From: Cloacimonetes bacterium SCGC AAA252-N17
GTDB lineage: Bacteria > Cloacimonadota > Cloacimonadia > JGIOTU-2
Reading direction: 5' to 3'
DNA length: 14,473 nucleotides
Assembly (NCBI GenBank): GCA_000404785.1
Contig: ASNI01000064.1
Span: forward strand, 1-14,473
Shown: positions 1 to 5,635 of the stretch, in pieces
How the letters are laid out: every line of letters begins with the position of its first letter
How positions within the stretch are numbered: the stretch's first letter is position 1
The notes under the pieces: generated by a model
The model's database searches: none
Seen by the model: the letters and a program-made list of their open reading frames with translations, nothing else
Told to the model about the DNA's origin: nothing
Program-made: the position numbers and the translations under genes

Positions 1-35
1 CTTTTTTTATTTTTTGTTAGATTTTGTTCGTTTTG

Positions 36-65
36 CCTGCCGTGGCGTAGTGTAACGAAGACAGG
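36..65. repeat. Possible small interspersed repeat upstream of etfB
   Basis: The leader before etfB (1-173) has no convincing ORF. Within it, CCTG (36-39) and CAGG (62-65) bracket a GC-richer stretch in otherwise AT-rich sequence. It resembles the short imperfectly palindromic units scattered between genes in many environmental bacteria. Nothing in the window repeats it, so this is a weak call from composition and the short terminal inverted repeat. I found no confident promoter in 1-173. Confidence 0.2.
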
Positions 66-173
66 TTCGTTGCTAATTCTTTGGTTTCGGTTTACCCTGT
101 TGGATAGCTATCATGCTGGATTTACCTCGTTAAAATAATTATCCTACGGGGTTTATCCGAGTTAGGAGATTTG

Positions 174-953
174 ATGAATATAATAGTCTGTATAAAGCAG
201 GTTCCGGATACCACGGATGTTAAGATAAATCCAGAAGACAATACACTTATTCGTGAAGGAGTGGAAAGCATCATCAACCCATTTGATATGTACGCTTTGG
301 AAGAGGCATTGCGCATTAAGGAAGCTCACGGAGGTACTGTTACAGTCATCAGTATGGGACCTCCACAAGTAGAAAATGCACTGCGTGAAGCACTGGCTAT
401 TGGCGTGGATAATGCAATTTTGATCTCCGATAAAAAATTTGCCGGATCGGACACTCTGGCAACAAGTTACACACTTTCCGCAGCCATACGAAAACTCGGT
501 GATTATGATATAATTCTGTTTGGCAAACAGGCGATTGATGGAGATACTGCTCAGGTTGGTCCGGGAGTTGCACGCAATCTTGATATTCCGCAGATCGCTT
601 TTGTAAAAGAGATCGATGCTATTGAGAATGGCAAAATCGTAGCTCATAGAATGATGGAAGATGGCTTTGATGTGATCGAATCACAACTCCCGATCGTGCT
701 TACTGTCGTTAAAGATATCAATGAACCGCGCCTGCCCTCTCTGCGGACAAAAATGAAATCGAAAAAAGCGGAAATACCGGTCTGGACATTTGAAGACCTC
801 GATCTTGACGAAGAAAGGGTTGGACTCAATGGCTCTCCCACATGGGTAGAAAAGATATATACTCCAACTATGGAAAAGAAAACAATGATGCTCGAAGGTG
901 AGCCAGAAGAAGTCGCGAAAAAACTCGCAGATTATCTGAGAGAACTACGCTAA
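174..953 (+). CDS. etfB: Electron transfer flavoprotein subunit beta (EtfB/FixA family)
   Basis: This is the beta subunit of the heterodimeric electron transfer flavoprotein, a cytoplasmic carrier that takes electrons from acyl-CoA and related dehydrogenases. The 259-residue length is normal. The N-terminus MNIIVCIKQVPDTT, the motif GKQAIDGDTAQVGP (residues 117-130) and the C-terminal family signature around residues 163-195 (ESQLPIVLTV, then NEPRLPSLR) are diagnostic. The DGDTAQVGP form is common in ETFs of anaerobes, including electron-bifurcating ones; assignment to that subgroup is inference. The ATG at 174 is preferred over the in-frame TTG at 171 because AGGAG (164-168) lies 5 nt upstream of it. 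The etfA gene that normally follows is absent: the next genes are convergent, beyond an IS110 element. EtfA must be encoded upstream of the window or elsewhere. Confidence 0.95.
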   Translation: MNIIVCIKQVPDTTDVKINPEDNTLIREGVESIINPFDMYALEEALRIKEAHGGTVTVISMGPPQVENALREALAIGVDNAILISDKKFAGSDTLATSYTLSAAIRKLGDYDIILFGKQAIDGDTAQVGPGVARNLDIPQIAFVKEIDAIENGKIVAHRMMEDGFDVIESQLPIVLTVVKDINEPRLPSLRTKMKSKKAEIPVWTFEDLDLDEERVGLNGSPTWVEKIYTPTMEKKTMMLEGEPEEVAKKLADYLRELR

Positions 954-987
954 AAGCTGTGACAGCTATTCACTGACTACAATTCTC

Positions 988-1006
988 TAGTTGATTTCAT
1001 CAACTA
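988..1006. other. Perfect 8-bp hairpin downstream of etfB
   Basis: TAGTTGAT (988-995) and ATCAACTA (999-1006) form a perfect stem with a 3-nt TTC loop, 35 nt after the etfB stop. A smaller dyad, AGCTGT-G-ACAGCT (955-967), directly follows the stop codon. Neither has a run of T after it on either strand, so neither is a canonical intrinsic terminator. They may still stabilise the etfB transcript end or work as a terminator of another type. Confidence 0.35.
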
Positions 1007-1067
1007 TCATTAAGAAAATAATTATAGTTCCATTCTCTACTTGAGATAACATTTTACTTACACTAAG

Positions 1068-1176
1068 CATTCCTGGACTTCATCAGCCAGCAGGCAATGG
1101 AGTTCAGAGAAGGCGAAAATACTGGATTCCCGTCCCCAATCCGCCAGCTGGCGGAGGACAAGCTTTCTCAGGAATG
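1068..1176. repeat. Intergenic palindromic repeat, target of the IS110 element
   Basis: A unit of about 109 bp is bounded by perfect 8-bp inverted arms, CATTCCTG (1068-1075) and CAGGAATG (1169-1176). It contains a perfect 14-bp palindrome CCGCCAGCTGGCGG (1141-1154) and a GGATTCCCG segment. It is non-coding. Its form matches interspersed repeats of the CATTCCTGCGAAAGCAGG type that are common between genes of environmental bacteria; that comparison is from memory, and no second copy lies in this window. The right arm overlaps the IS110 insertion point (core at 1173-1175). The original flank continues on the far side of the element at 2385, so the repeat end would have read CAGGAATGACATG before insertion. 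Confidence 0.65.
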
Positions 1177-1182
1177 TACTGT
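1167..1182 (-). other. IS110 right-end junction (left donor half, core, right target half)
   Basis: In transposase orientation this reads ACAGTACATT (1182-1173) followed by CCTGAG. The ten bases ACAGTACATT are identical to the presumed left donor guide of the bridge RNA (2229-2238). The following CCTGAG belongs to the interrupted repeat. The core lies within CATT, with ATT at 1173-1175, because the same trinucleotide occurs at the other boundary. Confidence 0.75.
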
Positions 1183-1196
1183 GTTTCGAAGTCAAC

Positions 1197-2159
1197 TTAT
1201 TTTGCATATTGAGGGTCCCATTCTCTATCATATTTAACGATAGCAAAGATATGACGTAGTAATTTATGTGCGACTGCAACAAGAGCGACTTTCTTTGATT
1301 TACCTGATGCTAATAAACGTTCATAATATTCTCGATAAACAGGATTATGTTTCTTTGCACTCAATGCGCTCATGTAAAGAGTCTTACGTATCAAAGCATG
1401 TCCTCTCTTACTTATGCTGGAACCTCTTTTTACACTCGTTCCAGATTGTCTCGGATGTGGATTAAGCCCAGCAAAGGACACTGCTTGTTTTGCTGTCTCA
1501 AATTGCTCAAAATTACCGTAAAAAACCATGATCATTGATGCCGTCATCTTGCCGACCCCCTTGATAGAGGTCAGCTTCGATGACTGATCTGGAAAATGAG
1601 TATCAAGAGAATCCTGAAGCTTTTTCTTAAGCCTCTCTATCTCACGATCTATCTTCTGAACCATCGACCGATAAGTCTTTCCAACTTCCTTCGATACCGG
1701 ATATCCATGGGTATAGGATTCAAGCCGATTCCTGAACTCGGTGCGAGTCTTATATAAATCTTCAATAGCTTTTAATAACTGGAACAATACCATACGATCA
1801 TCTGAGTGTGGTGTAAATTCTTTAGGACTCTGTTCATAGCCATATTCCGCAATAAGCCGCGCATCTACCCTGTCTGTCTTTGCCCTTAACATCTTCATCT
1901 CGCCATAACACTTTATGATCAATGGATTTACTACTGATACGAAATATCCCAAATCGTGAGCTTCCAAGGCAATCCTTAAATGATAGATACCCGTAGCTTC
2001 CATCACTATCTGAAGATCGTCTGATGAATATTTCTTAAGAAATTTCACAAAAGATTTCTTGTTGTTAGCGATGGTAATATTATCATGCTTCCCTCCATTA
2101 TAAAGAGAAATATCAAGTGTCTCTTTTGAGACGTCTATTCCGGCTGTTAGCTCTTTCAT
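1197..2159 (-). CDS. IS110 family transposase (bridge-RNA-guided DEDD recombinase)
   Basis: This 320-residue protein is the recombinase that, with its bridge RNA, joins the excised circular element to a target. The N-terminal RuvC-like domain carries the acidic tetrad D9 (GIDVSKETLD), E54 (VMEATG), D96 and D99 (KTDRVDA). A helical linker covers roughly residues 110-195. The C-terminal Transposase_20 domain begins with a helix-hairpin-helix-like IKGVGKMTASM (199-209) and contains AGLNPHPRQSGTS, where S239 matches the catalytic serine position of IS621-type enzymes. Length, spacing and motifs are all complete. AAGGAG lies 5 nt before the ATG. A perfect TTACAA-TCT-TTGTAA hairpin in the leader sits just before this ribosome site and may limit translation; that is inference. 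The gene is convergent with etfB. Confidence 0.96.
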   Translation of the reverse strand: MKELTAGIDVSKETLDISLYNGGKHDNITIANNKKSFVKFLKKYSSDDLQIVMEATGIYHLRIALEAHDLGYFVSVVNPLIIKCYGEMKMLRAKTDRVDARLIAEYGYEQSPKEFTPHSDDRMVLFQLLKAIEDLYKTRTEFRNRLESYTHGYPVSKEVGKTYRSMVQKIDREIERLKKKLQDSLDTHFPDQSSKLTSIKGVGKMTASMIMVFYGNFEQFETAKQAVSFAGLNPHPRQSGTSVKRGSSISKRGHALIRKTLYMSALSAKKHNPVYREYYERLLASGKSKKVALVAVAHKLLRHIFAIVKYDREWDPQYAK

Positions 2160-2169
2160 CTAAACTCCT

Positions 2170-2340
2170 TTACAAAGATTGTAAGGAATAGGTAATCTAT
2201 CATTGTGCATTATCCAGGTTTCTAACCTAATGTACTGTTCAGATTCGTGGAAGGTGGGCTTAACATTCCCTGCGGTCTGTAAAACCAATGACATGATAAG
2301 CTTGCTCACCTTCCCTTATTCCTTTCTATCTCTGTTTGCA
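2170..2340 (-). ncRNA. Putative IS110 bridge RNA (target-binding and donor-binding loops)
   Basis: This is the 5' non-coding end of the element, read in transposase orientation. The target loop is closed by GGAAGGTGAGC (2304-2314) and GCCCACCTTCC (2249-2259), 10 of 11 positions complementary. It contains CATGTCATTG (2286-2295), identical to the left flank and junction at 2381-2390, and CGCAGGGAATG (2264-2274), whose GGAATG pairs with the right flank CATTCC. The donor loop is closed by AATCT/AGATT (2241-2245 and 2194-2198), with an inner hairpin AGGTT-AGA-AACCT (2216-2228). It contains ACAGTACATT (2229-2238), identical to the right end of the element, and AATGCACAAT (2202-2211), pairing with the left end at 9 of 10 positions counting one wobble. 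Order and size (about 170 nt) match known IS110 bridge RNAs. Transcript ends are estimated. Confidence 0.82.
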
Positions 2341-2348
2341 TGACTATA

Positions 2349-2376
2349 TCTATAATTTTATTATATTTGTAGTCAA
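2349..2376 (-). promoter_or_regulatory. Predicted sigma-70-type promoter for bridge RNA and transposase
   Basis: TTGACT (2376-2371) and TATAGA (2354-2349) are separated by 16 bp in a very AT-rich stretch. They lie directly upstream of the predicted bridge RNA. The -35 box begins only about 5 bp inside the left boundary of the element and overlaps the right donor half. Both boxes are inside the element, so the promoter should exist in the integrated form as well as in the excised circle. Assignment rests on sequence similarity only. Confidence 0.5.
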
Positions 2377-2390
2377 TATACAATGACATG
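2375..2390 (-). other. IS110 left-end junction (left target half, core, right donor half)
   Basis: In transposase orientation this reads CATGTC (2390-2385), ATT (2384-2382), then GTATATT (2381-2375). CATGTCATT plus the next G is repeated exactly in the bridge RNA target loop. ATTGTATATT is complementary to the bridge RNA segment AATGCACAAT except for one wobble and one mismatch. Both matches meet at ATT, which also occurs at the right junction (1173-1175). Confidence 0.75.
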
Positions 2391-2430
2391 CCCTTTTTAT
2401 TGGGAATTACTTTATCATCAGTTGAATTCC

Positions 2431-2457
2431 CTCTGTGGTCTCTGTGTTCTCTGTGGT
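2431..2457. repeat. Three tandem 9-bp units of the CTCTGTGGT repeat
   Basis: Three contiguous 9-mers, CTCTGTGGT (2431-2439), CTCTGTGTT (2440-2448) and CTCTGTGGT (2449-2457), lie between the IS110 element and the 2TM gene. The same unit occurs at 7237-7254 and 7370-7378 around a GxxExxY gene remnant. No GxxExxY-like coding sequence was found next to this copy. The rest of 2385-2583 is AT-rich and shows no gene. Confidence 0.8.
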
Positions 2458-2583
2458 ATATTCCATTCCTTTTTCGGTATAGAAGATGATCTCATAGAAG
2501 CAAAAAATCAGCTCAATATTATCTAAACTAAAATATAAGAAACTGTTTTTAACTAACGATATAGAAATAAATTAAGAGTAATC

Positions 2584-2871
2584 TTATTGACCTCTCTTAT
2601 CCATATATTTCTTGATCTGACGCTCCTCCCAATCCTTGCCAAATATACCCTGTGCGCAAAATACATGGAAGCTGTGTGCAAACAAGCCAATTCCCCATCC
2701 AAGAAGAGGCCAATAGAACCATAAGTGATGTGGAGAGGTTAACATATTGATAATGAATATTCCAATATTCACTATAATATACACTGCAAGATGTGACCAA
2801 AATCCCCTGATCTCATCAACCCGTATTCTTGCTCTTTTGTATTTTTCTGAATCCTTGTCATACATTGTCAT
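2584..2871 (-). CDS. 2TM domain-containing small membrane protein
   Basis: This 95-residue protein fits the 2TM domain family of small inner-membrane proteins, whose function is unknown. A charged N-terminus (YDKDSEKYKRARIRVDEIRG) precedes a hydrophobic helix at about residues 26-44, a short PHHLWFYWP turn, a second helix at about 55-72 and a charged tail GKDWEERQIKKYM. Those blocks are the conserved features of the family. The ATG at 2871 is chosen because GGGAG lies 6 nt upstream; an in-frame ATG at 2898 lacks such a site and would overlap mscS more deeply. The gene overlaps the mscS end by 14 bp, so translational coupling is likely. It is the last gene of the - strand series before the IS110 element. 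Confidence 0.85.
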   Translation of the reverse strand: MTMYDKDSEKYKRARIRVDEIRGFWSHLAVYIIVNIGIFIINMLTSPHHLWFYWPLLGWGIGLFAHSFHVFCAQGIFGKDWEERQIKKYMDKRGQ

Positions 2872-3829
2872 TCTCTTCTCCCTTATTTGTTTTTTCATCT
2901 ATATCTGCTAATTTTTCAGAACTTTTCATAGAAAAATCTTTGAGGTTTTCGTAATAAATTCTCTTTGTCGGGTAGGCGAAATCTATGCCCTCGATACTGT
3001 TGAAAGCAATCAGAATATCCTCCCATATCGCATGTTCGCTGGCACGTCTGCGTTTGGGCTCGCAGAGAAAACGAATGGTCAGAAGCACGCCGCAGTCCTT
3101 AACGCTTGTATAAACTGTTGGAGAAAGATTTTTATAAAATATCATGAATTTGCGAGAGGCTTCTTTGATCCTGCGTTCCGCATGGGGTGTGATATGCTCT
3201 GCGTGCTTGTTCCCGATCTGTTGAAGGATCATTTTTGCTTTTCGCAAGTTACTCTCAAAGGTGATCAGCACCGGGATCTCGTCCCAAATATATTGAAATC
3301 CTTTGCTGAAATTGGCAAGCCCATGATTGATAACTCGGCTATTAGGAATATGTATGATTCGTCCGGTGCTCTGGTCTGCATCAACCCAGTTACGGATTTC
3401 CAGTAAGCTGAACTGGAAGAGCCGTATGTCGATCACATCTCCTGCATGCTCACCCACCTGTATTCTGTCACCCACATCGAAAGGTCTGCGCCACACAATA
3501 AAGACCCAACCTGCCATGTCTGTGATAATGTCTTTAAGCGCTATTGCCAGACCTGCAGTGAGCAAACCAAGAAAGGTCGCAAGAGATTGAAATGCTTGAA
3601 GCCACACGCGTCCCAGAAGTAAAAACCCGATAAACACAAAAATATATGTCAGGGTCTTCTTCCAGCGGTAGCGTTTGCGGGTTTCCTCAATATTTCTCAA
3701 CATGATTTTGAGCACGATCAGATGAATGATCTTTAGTACAACAATGACAATTATCGATATGACGATCTTGCCCATAATATCCTGTTCGATATTCGTAAGA
3801 TTATGCAGCCATGTAGTAAATTGATCCAT
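2858..3829 (-). CDS. MscS-family mechanosensitive ion channel
   Basis: This 323-residue inner-membrane protein resembles small-conductance mechanosensitive channels, which open under membrane tension to release solutes on osmotic downshock. Predicted helices are at about residues 20-43, 60-79 and 83-112. The third is the pore-lining helix, with its Gly/Ala pattern (TFLGLLTAGLAIALKDIITD) running into the family's beta domain (RPFDVGDRIQVGEHAGDVIDI, in two adjacent blocks). The soluble C-terminal domain follows, ending in a charged tail (SSEKLADIDEKTNKGEEND). Only three helices are seen, as in E. coli MscS, so it is a short-type channel. It starts 6 nt after the phosphohexomutase stop and is likely co-transcribed with it. 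Assignment to MscS itself rather than a paralogue cannot be made. Confidence 0.93.
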   Translation of the reverse strand: MDQFTTWLHNLTNIEQDIMGKIVISIIVIVVLKIIHLIVLKIMLRNIEETRKRYRWKKTLTYIFVFIGFLLLGRVWLQAFQSLATFLGLLTAGLAIALKDIITDMAGWVFIVWRRPFDVGDRIQVGEHAGDVIDIRLFQFSLLEIRNWVDADQSTGRIIHIPNSRVINHGLANFSKGFQYIWDEIPVLITFESNLRKAKMILQQIGNKHAEHITPHAERRIKEASRKFMIFYKNLSPTVYTSVKDCGVLLTIRFLCEPKRRRASEHAIWEDILIAFNSIEGIDFAYPTKRIYYENLKDFSMKSSEKLADIDEKTNKGEENDNV

Positions 3830-3835
3830 AATTTT

Positions 3836-5182
3836 TTACCCGAAATATCTTTGAATTATTTGCTTACATAGTTTATTTGATCCTTCTTCAGATGAGCTTT
3901 CAGCAATGATACGGACGATCGGTTCAGTACCTGATTTCCTGATATGAATCCAGAAGTCTGCGTCAATTATTTTGATGCCGTCCTGTGTATCAAGTTTTTT
4001 ATCAGAAAAATCCTCCAGAATTCGCTCACTCACTTCATCAAAATCAATATTTTCTGCAAGATCGAGCTTGGTTTTATGCATATAGTATTTTGGTATTTCT
4101 GCTGCCAATTCAGAGATTTTTTTCCCTGAAGTTGCCATATATGAGAGAATAAGAGCCATGCCAAGCGGAGCATCACGTGTGAAGTGGAGATCAGGAAGAA
4201 TGATTCCTCCATTACCTTCGCCGCCTATCACGCAATTGTGCTCTTTCATTACCTCTGCAACGTTGATCTCACCTACAGGTGACCGAAAGATCTCCACTCC
4301 ATGTTCCTTTGCGATCACATCTGAAGCCATCGAGGAGGACAAATTCGTAGCAATATTTCCCTTCTTTTGTGAGAGCACATACTTTTCAGCCAGTAAGAGT
4401 GTATATTCTGTGCCAAGTGCAGTCCCGTTATTTGAAACAATTGACAATCTGTCTACGTCAGGATCTGTTGCAAAGCCGATATCAGCTTTGTGTTTTATAA
4501 CTTCATCTTCCAGAGCGCCAAGATTTTGTGCTGCCGGTTCTGCAATGCGTGAGAACATTCCATTCGGTTTTGAATACAGCTCTATCACTTCACAGCCAAG
4601 CGCTTTAAGCAGAAGTGGTGACATCAGACCGCCAGCGCCATTCGTGGAATCTATTACTACTTTGAAATTTTGTTTTTTTATCTTATCCGTTTGGATCAAG
4701 GGAAGTTGCATAATCGCCTGTATATGATCATCAATTGCATTTTCATACAAAGAATAAGTGCCAATTCTTTGCCAATCAAGATCAACCAAATCGTTTTCCA
4801 AAATATTCCAAAATTCCTTTGACTGCTCCATTGTTAGAAAAGTGCCCCGATCATTTATGAGCTTCAGTGCATTCCATTCCTGTGGATTATGGCTAGCAGT
4901 GATCGCAATCCCACCGTCAGCTTTGAGATTTTCTGCCGCAAGAAGAATTGTAGGCGTGGGACAAATCCCGAGATCGATCACATCTGCACCAACTGACACT
5001 AAACCTGCAGAAACAACGTTGAGCAGCATCTTTCCAGTGGTTCGGGAATCTCTTCCAACTACAATTTTCCCTCGTTCGGAAAACACTCCAAATCGTTTTG
5101 CAAAAGAGAGCACAAGTTCCGTTGTGAGAGTGTCTCCAACAATTCCTCGAATGCCGGAAACACTTTTCATCAATTTCGACAT
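3836..5182 (-). CDS. glmM: Phosphohexomutase, probably phosphoglucosamine mutase (GlmM-type)
   Basis: The enzyme belongs to the alpha-D-phosphohexomutase superfamily. As GlmM it would convert glucosamine-6-phosphate to glucosamine-1-phosphate for UDP-GlcNAc, the precursor of peptidoglycan and lipopolysaccharide. All four family signatures are present in 448 residues: the phosphoserine loop TASHNPQEWNALK (S97), the metal loop DPDVDR (D240, D242, D244), the sugar loop GGEGNGG (320-326) and the phosphate-binding RKSGTEP (415-421). The N-terminus SGIRGIVG is also typical. The GEGNGG sugar loop differs from the GEQSGH of E. coli GlmM and is seen in many Bacteroidota and archaeal homologues; phosphomannomutase or phosphoglucomutase activity is therefore possible. 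GAGG lies about 8 nt before the ATG. The start overlaps the tsaE end by 13 bp. Confidence 0.85.
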   Translation of the reverse strand: MSKLMKSVSGIRGIVGDTLTTELVLSFAKRFGVFSERGKIVVGRDSRTTGKMLLNVVSAGLVSVGADVIDLGICPTPTILLAAENLKADGGIAITASHNPQEWNALKLINDRGTFLTMEQSKEFWNILENDLVDLDWQRIGTYSLYENAIDDHIQAIMQLPLIQTDKIKKQNFKVVIDSTNGAGGLMSPLLLKALGCEVIELYSKPNGMFSRIAEPAAQNLGALEDEVIKHKADIGFATDPDVDRLSIVSNNGTALGTEYTLLLAEKYVLSQKKGNIATNLSSSMASDVIAKEHGVEIFRSPVGEINVAEVMKEHNCVIGGEGNGGIILPDLHFTRDAPLGMALILSYMATSGKKISELAAEIPKYYMHKTKLDLAENIDFDEVSERILEDFSDKKLDTQDGIKIIDADFWIHIRKSGTEPIVRIIAESSSEEGSNKLCKQIIQRYFG

Positions 5183-5634
5183 AATGCATCCTCATTTCCA
5201 GTGATTTTCTTTATACTTATTTTTCTGTGAGTTCTATTAATAATGTCAAATCTTATCTCAAAATATTCATCAGGGAATAGTTCTTCAGCTTTTTCTGGCC
5301 ATTCTATGAAAAAAATCCCATCTTCCGTGAGCAGATCGTAAAAGCCGATCTTTTCAATTGCTTCGATATTATTCAGGCGGTAGAAATCAAAATGATAGAG
5401 ATAGGTCGAAGCTTCATAAATATTCAGGATGGTGAAGGTTGGACTTGATACATAGCCATTAAATCCCAATTTTTCAACTACCTTTTTCACAAAAAAAGTT
5501 TTCCCGCTGCCCAGTTCACCTCTTAGTGCCACTACATCACCCATTTGCAGTATTTCAGCAAAATCTTTTGCGATCTGGGAAGTTTCGTTTTCAGAACCAC
5601 TTGTAAATTCCTGAGAATAAGAATCGTGAGCCAT
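5170..5634 (-). CDS. tsaE: tRNA threonylcarbamoyladenosine biosynthesis ATPase TsaE
   Basis: TsaE is the small ATPase that supports the TsaB-TsaD complex in making t6A37 on ANN-decoding tRNAs. The 154-residue length is usual. The P-loop GELGSGKT (39-46), the SSPTFTI block (63-69), HFDFYRL with D83, and IEWPEKAEELFP (110-121) are the family's conserved elements, with E111 and W112 at the usual IEW position. The gene starts one base after the porX-like stop and its end overlaps the phosphohexomutase start, so it sits inside a translationally coupled trio. TsaB, TsaC and TsaD are not in the window. Confidence 0.95.
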   Translation of the reverse strand: MAHDSYSQEFTSGSENETSQIAKDFAEILQMGDVVALRGELGSGKTFFVKKVVEKLGFNGYVSSPTFTILNIYEASTYLYHFDFYRLNNIEAIEKIGFYDLLTEDGIFFIEWPEKAEELFPDEYFEIRFDIINRTHRKISIKKITGNEDALCRN

Positions 5635-5635
5635 T

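Larger units (their letters stand above)
1173..2384 (-). mobile_element. Complete IS110-group insertion sequence with bridge RNA
   Basis: The element is about 1209 bp plus a second copy of the 3-bp ATT core. It encodes one DEDD transposase and has a short 3' end (about 20 bp after the stop) and a long 5' non-coding end (about 220 bp), the arrangement of the IS110 group (IS621-like) rather than IS1111. As expected for this family there are no terminal inverted repeats. The ends were set by matching the guide segments of the bridge RNA to the two junctions, and the reconstructed empty site restores a continuous palindromic repeat arm. The transposase ORF and the guides look intact, so the element may be active. 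The exact core dinucleotide within CATT cannot be fixed from one copy. Confidence 0.85.

Noticed and set aside
988..1006. Intrinsic terminator for etfB.
   Set aside because: The stem is perfect but no T-run follows on either strand, so only the hairpin is reported.
983..1222. Recurrent ATTCTCT strings (near 982, 1031 and 1215) as possible target duplications of the IS element.
   Set aside because: IS110 elements do not make such duplications, and the guide matches place the ends at 1173-1175 and 2382-2384 instead. The strings are short and in AT-rich DNA.
1058..1282. ORF of 74 codons on the - strand across the IS right end and the palindromic repeat.
   Set aside because: It crosses the element boundary, overlaps the transposase end and has no ribosome site or recognisable protein features.
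1197..2159. IS1111-group assignment, with the guide RNA downstream of the transposase.
   Set aside because: The 3' end is only about 20 bp and there are no sub-terminal inverted repeats; the structured RNA is upstream, as in the IS110 group.
2431..2457. CRISPR array or regulatory tandem array.
   Set aside because: Units are 9 bp, contiguous and without spacers; the same unit elsewhere is tied to a GxxExxY remnant.
3032..3590. Open frames of 124 and 87 codons on the + strand inside mscS.
   Set aside because: They are antisense to a clearly conserved channel gene and show no family features.
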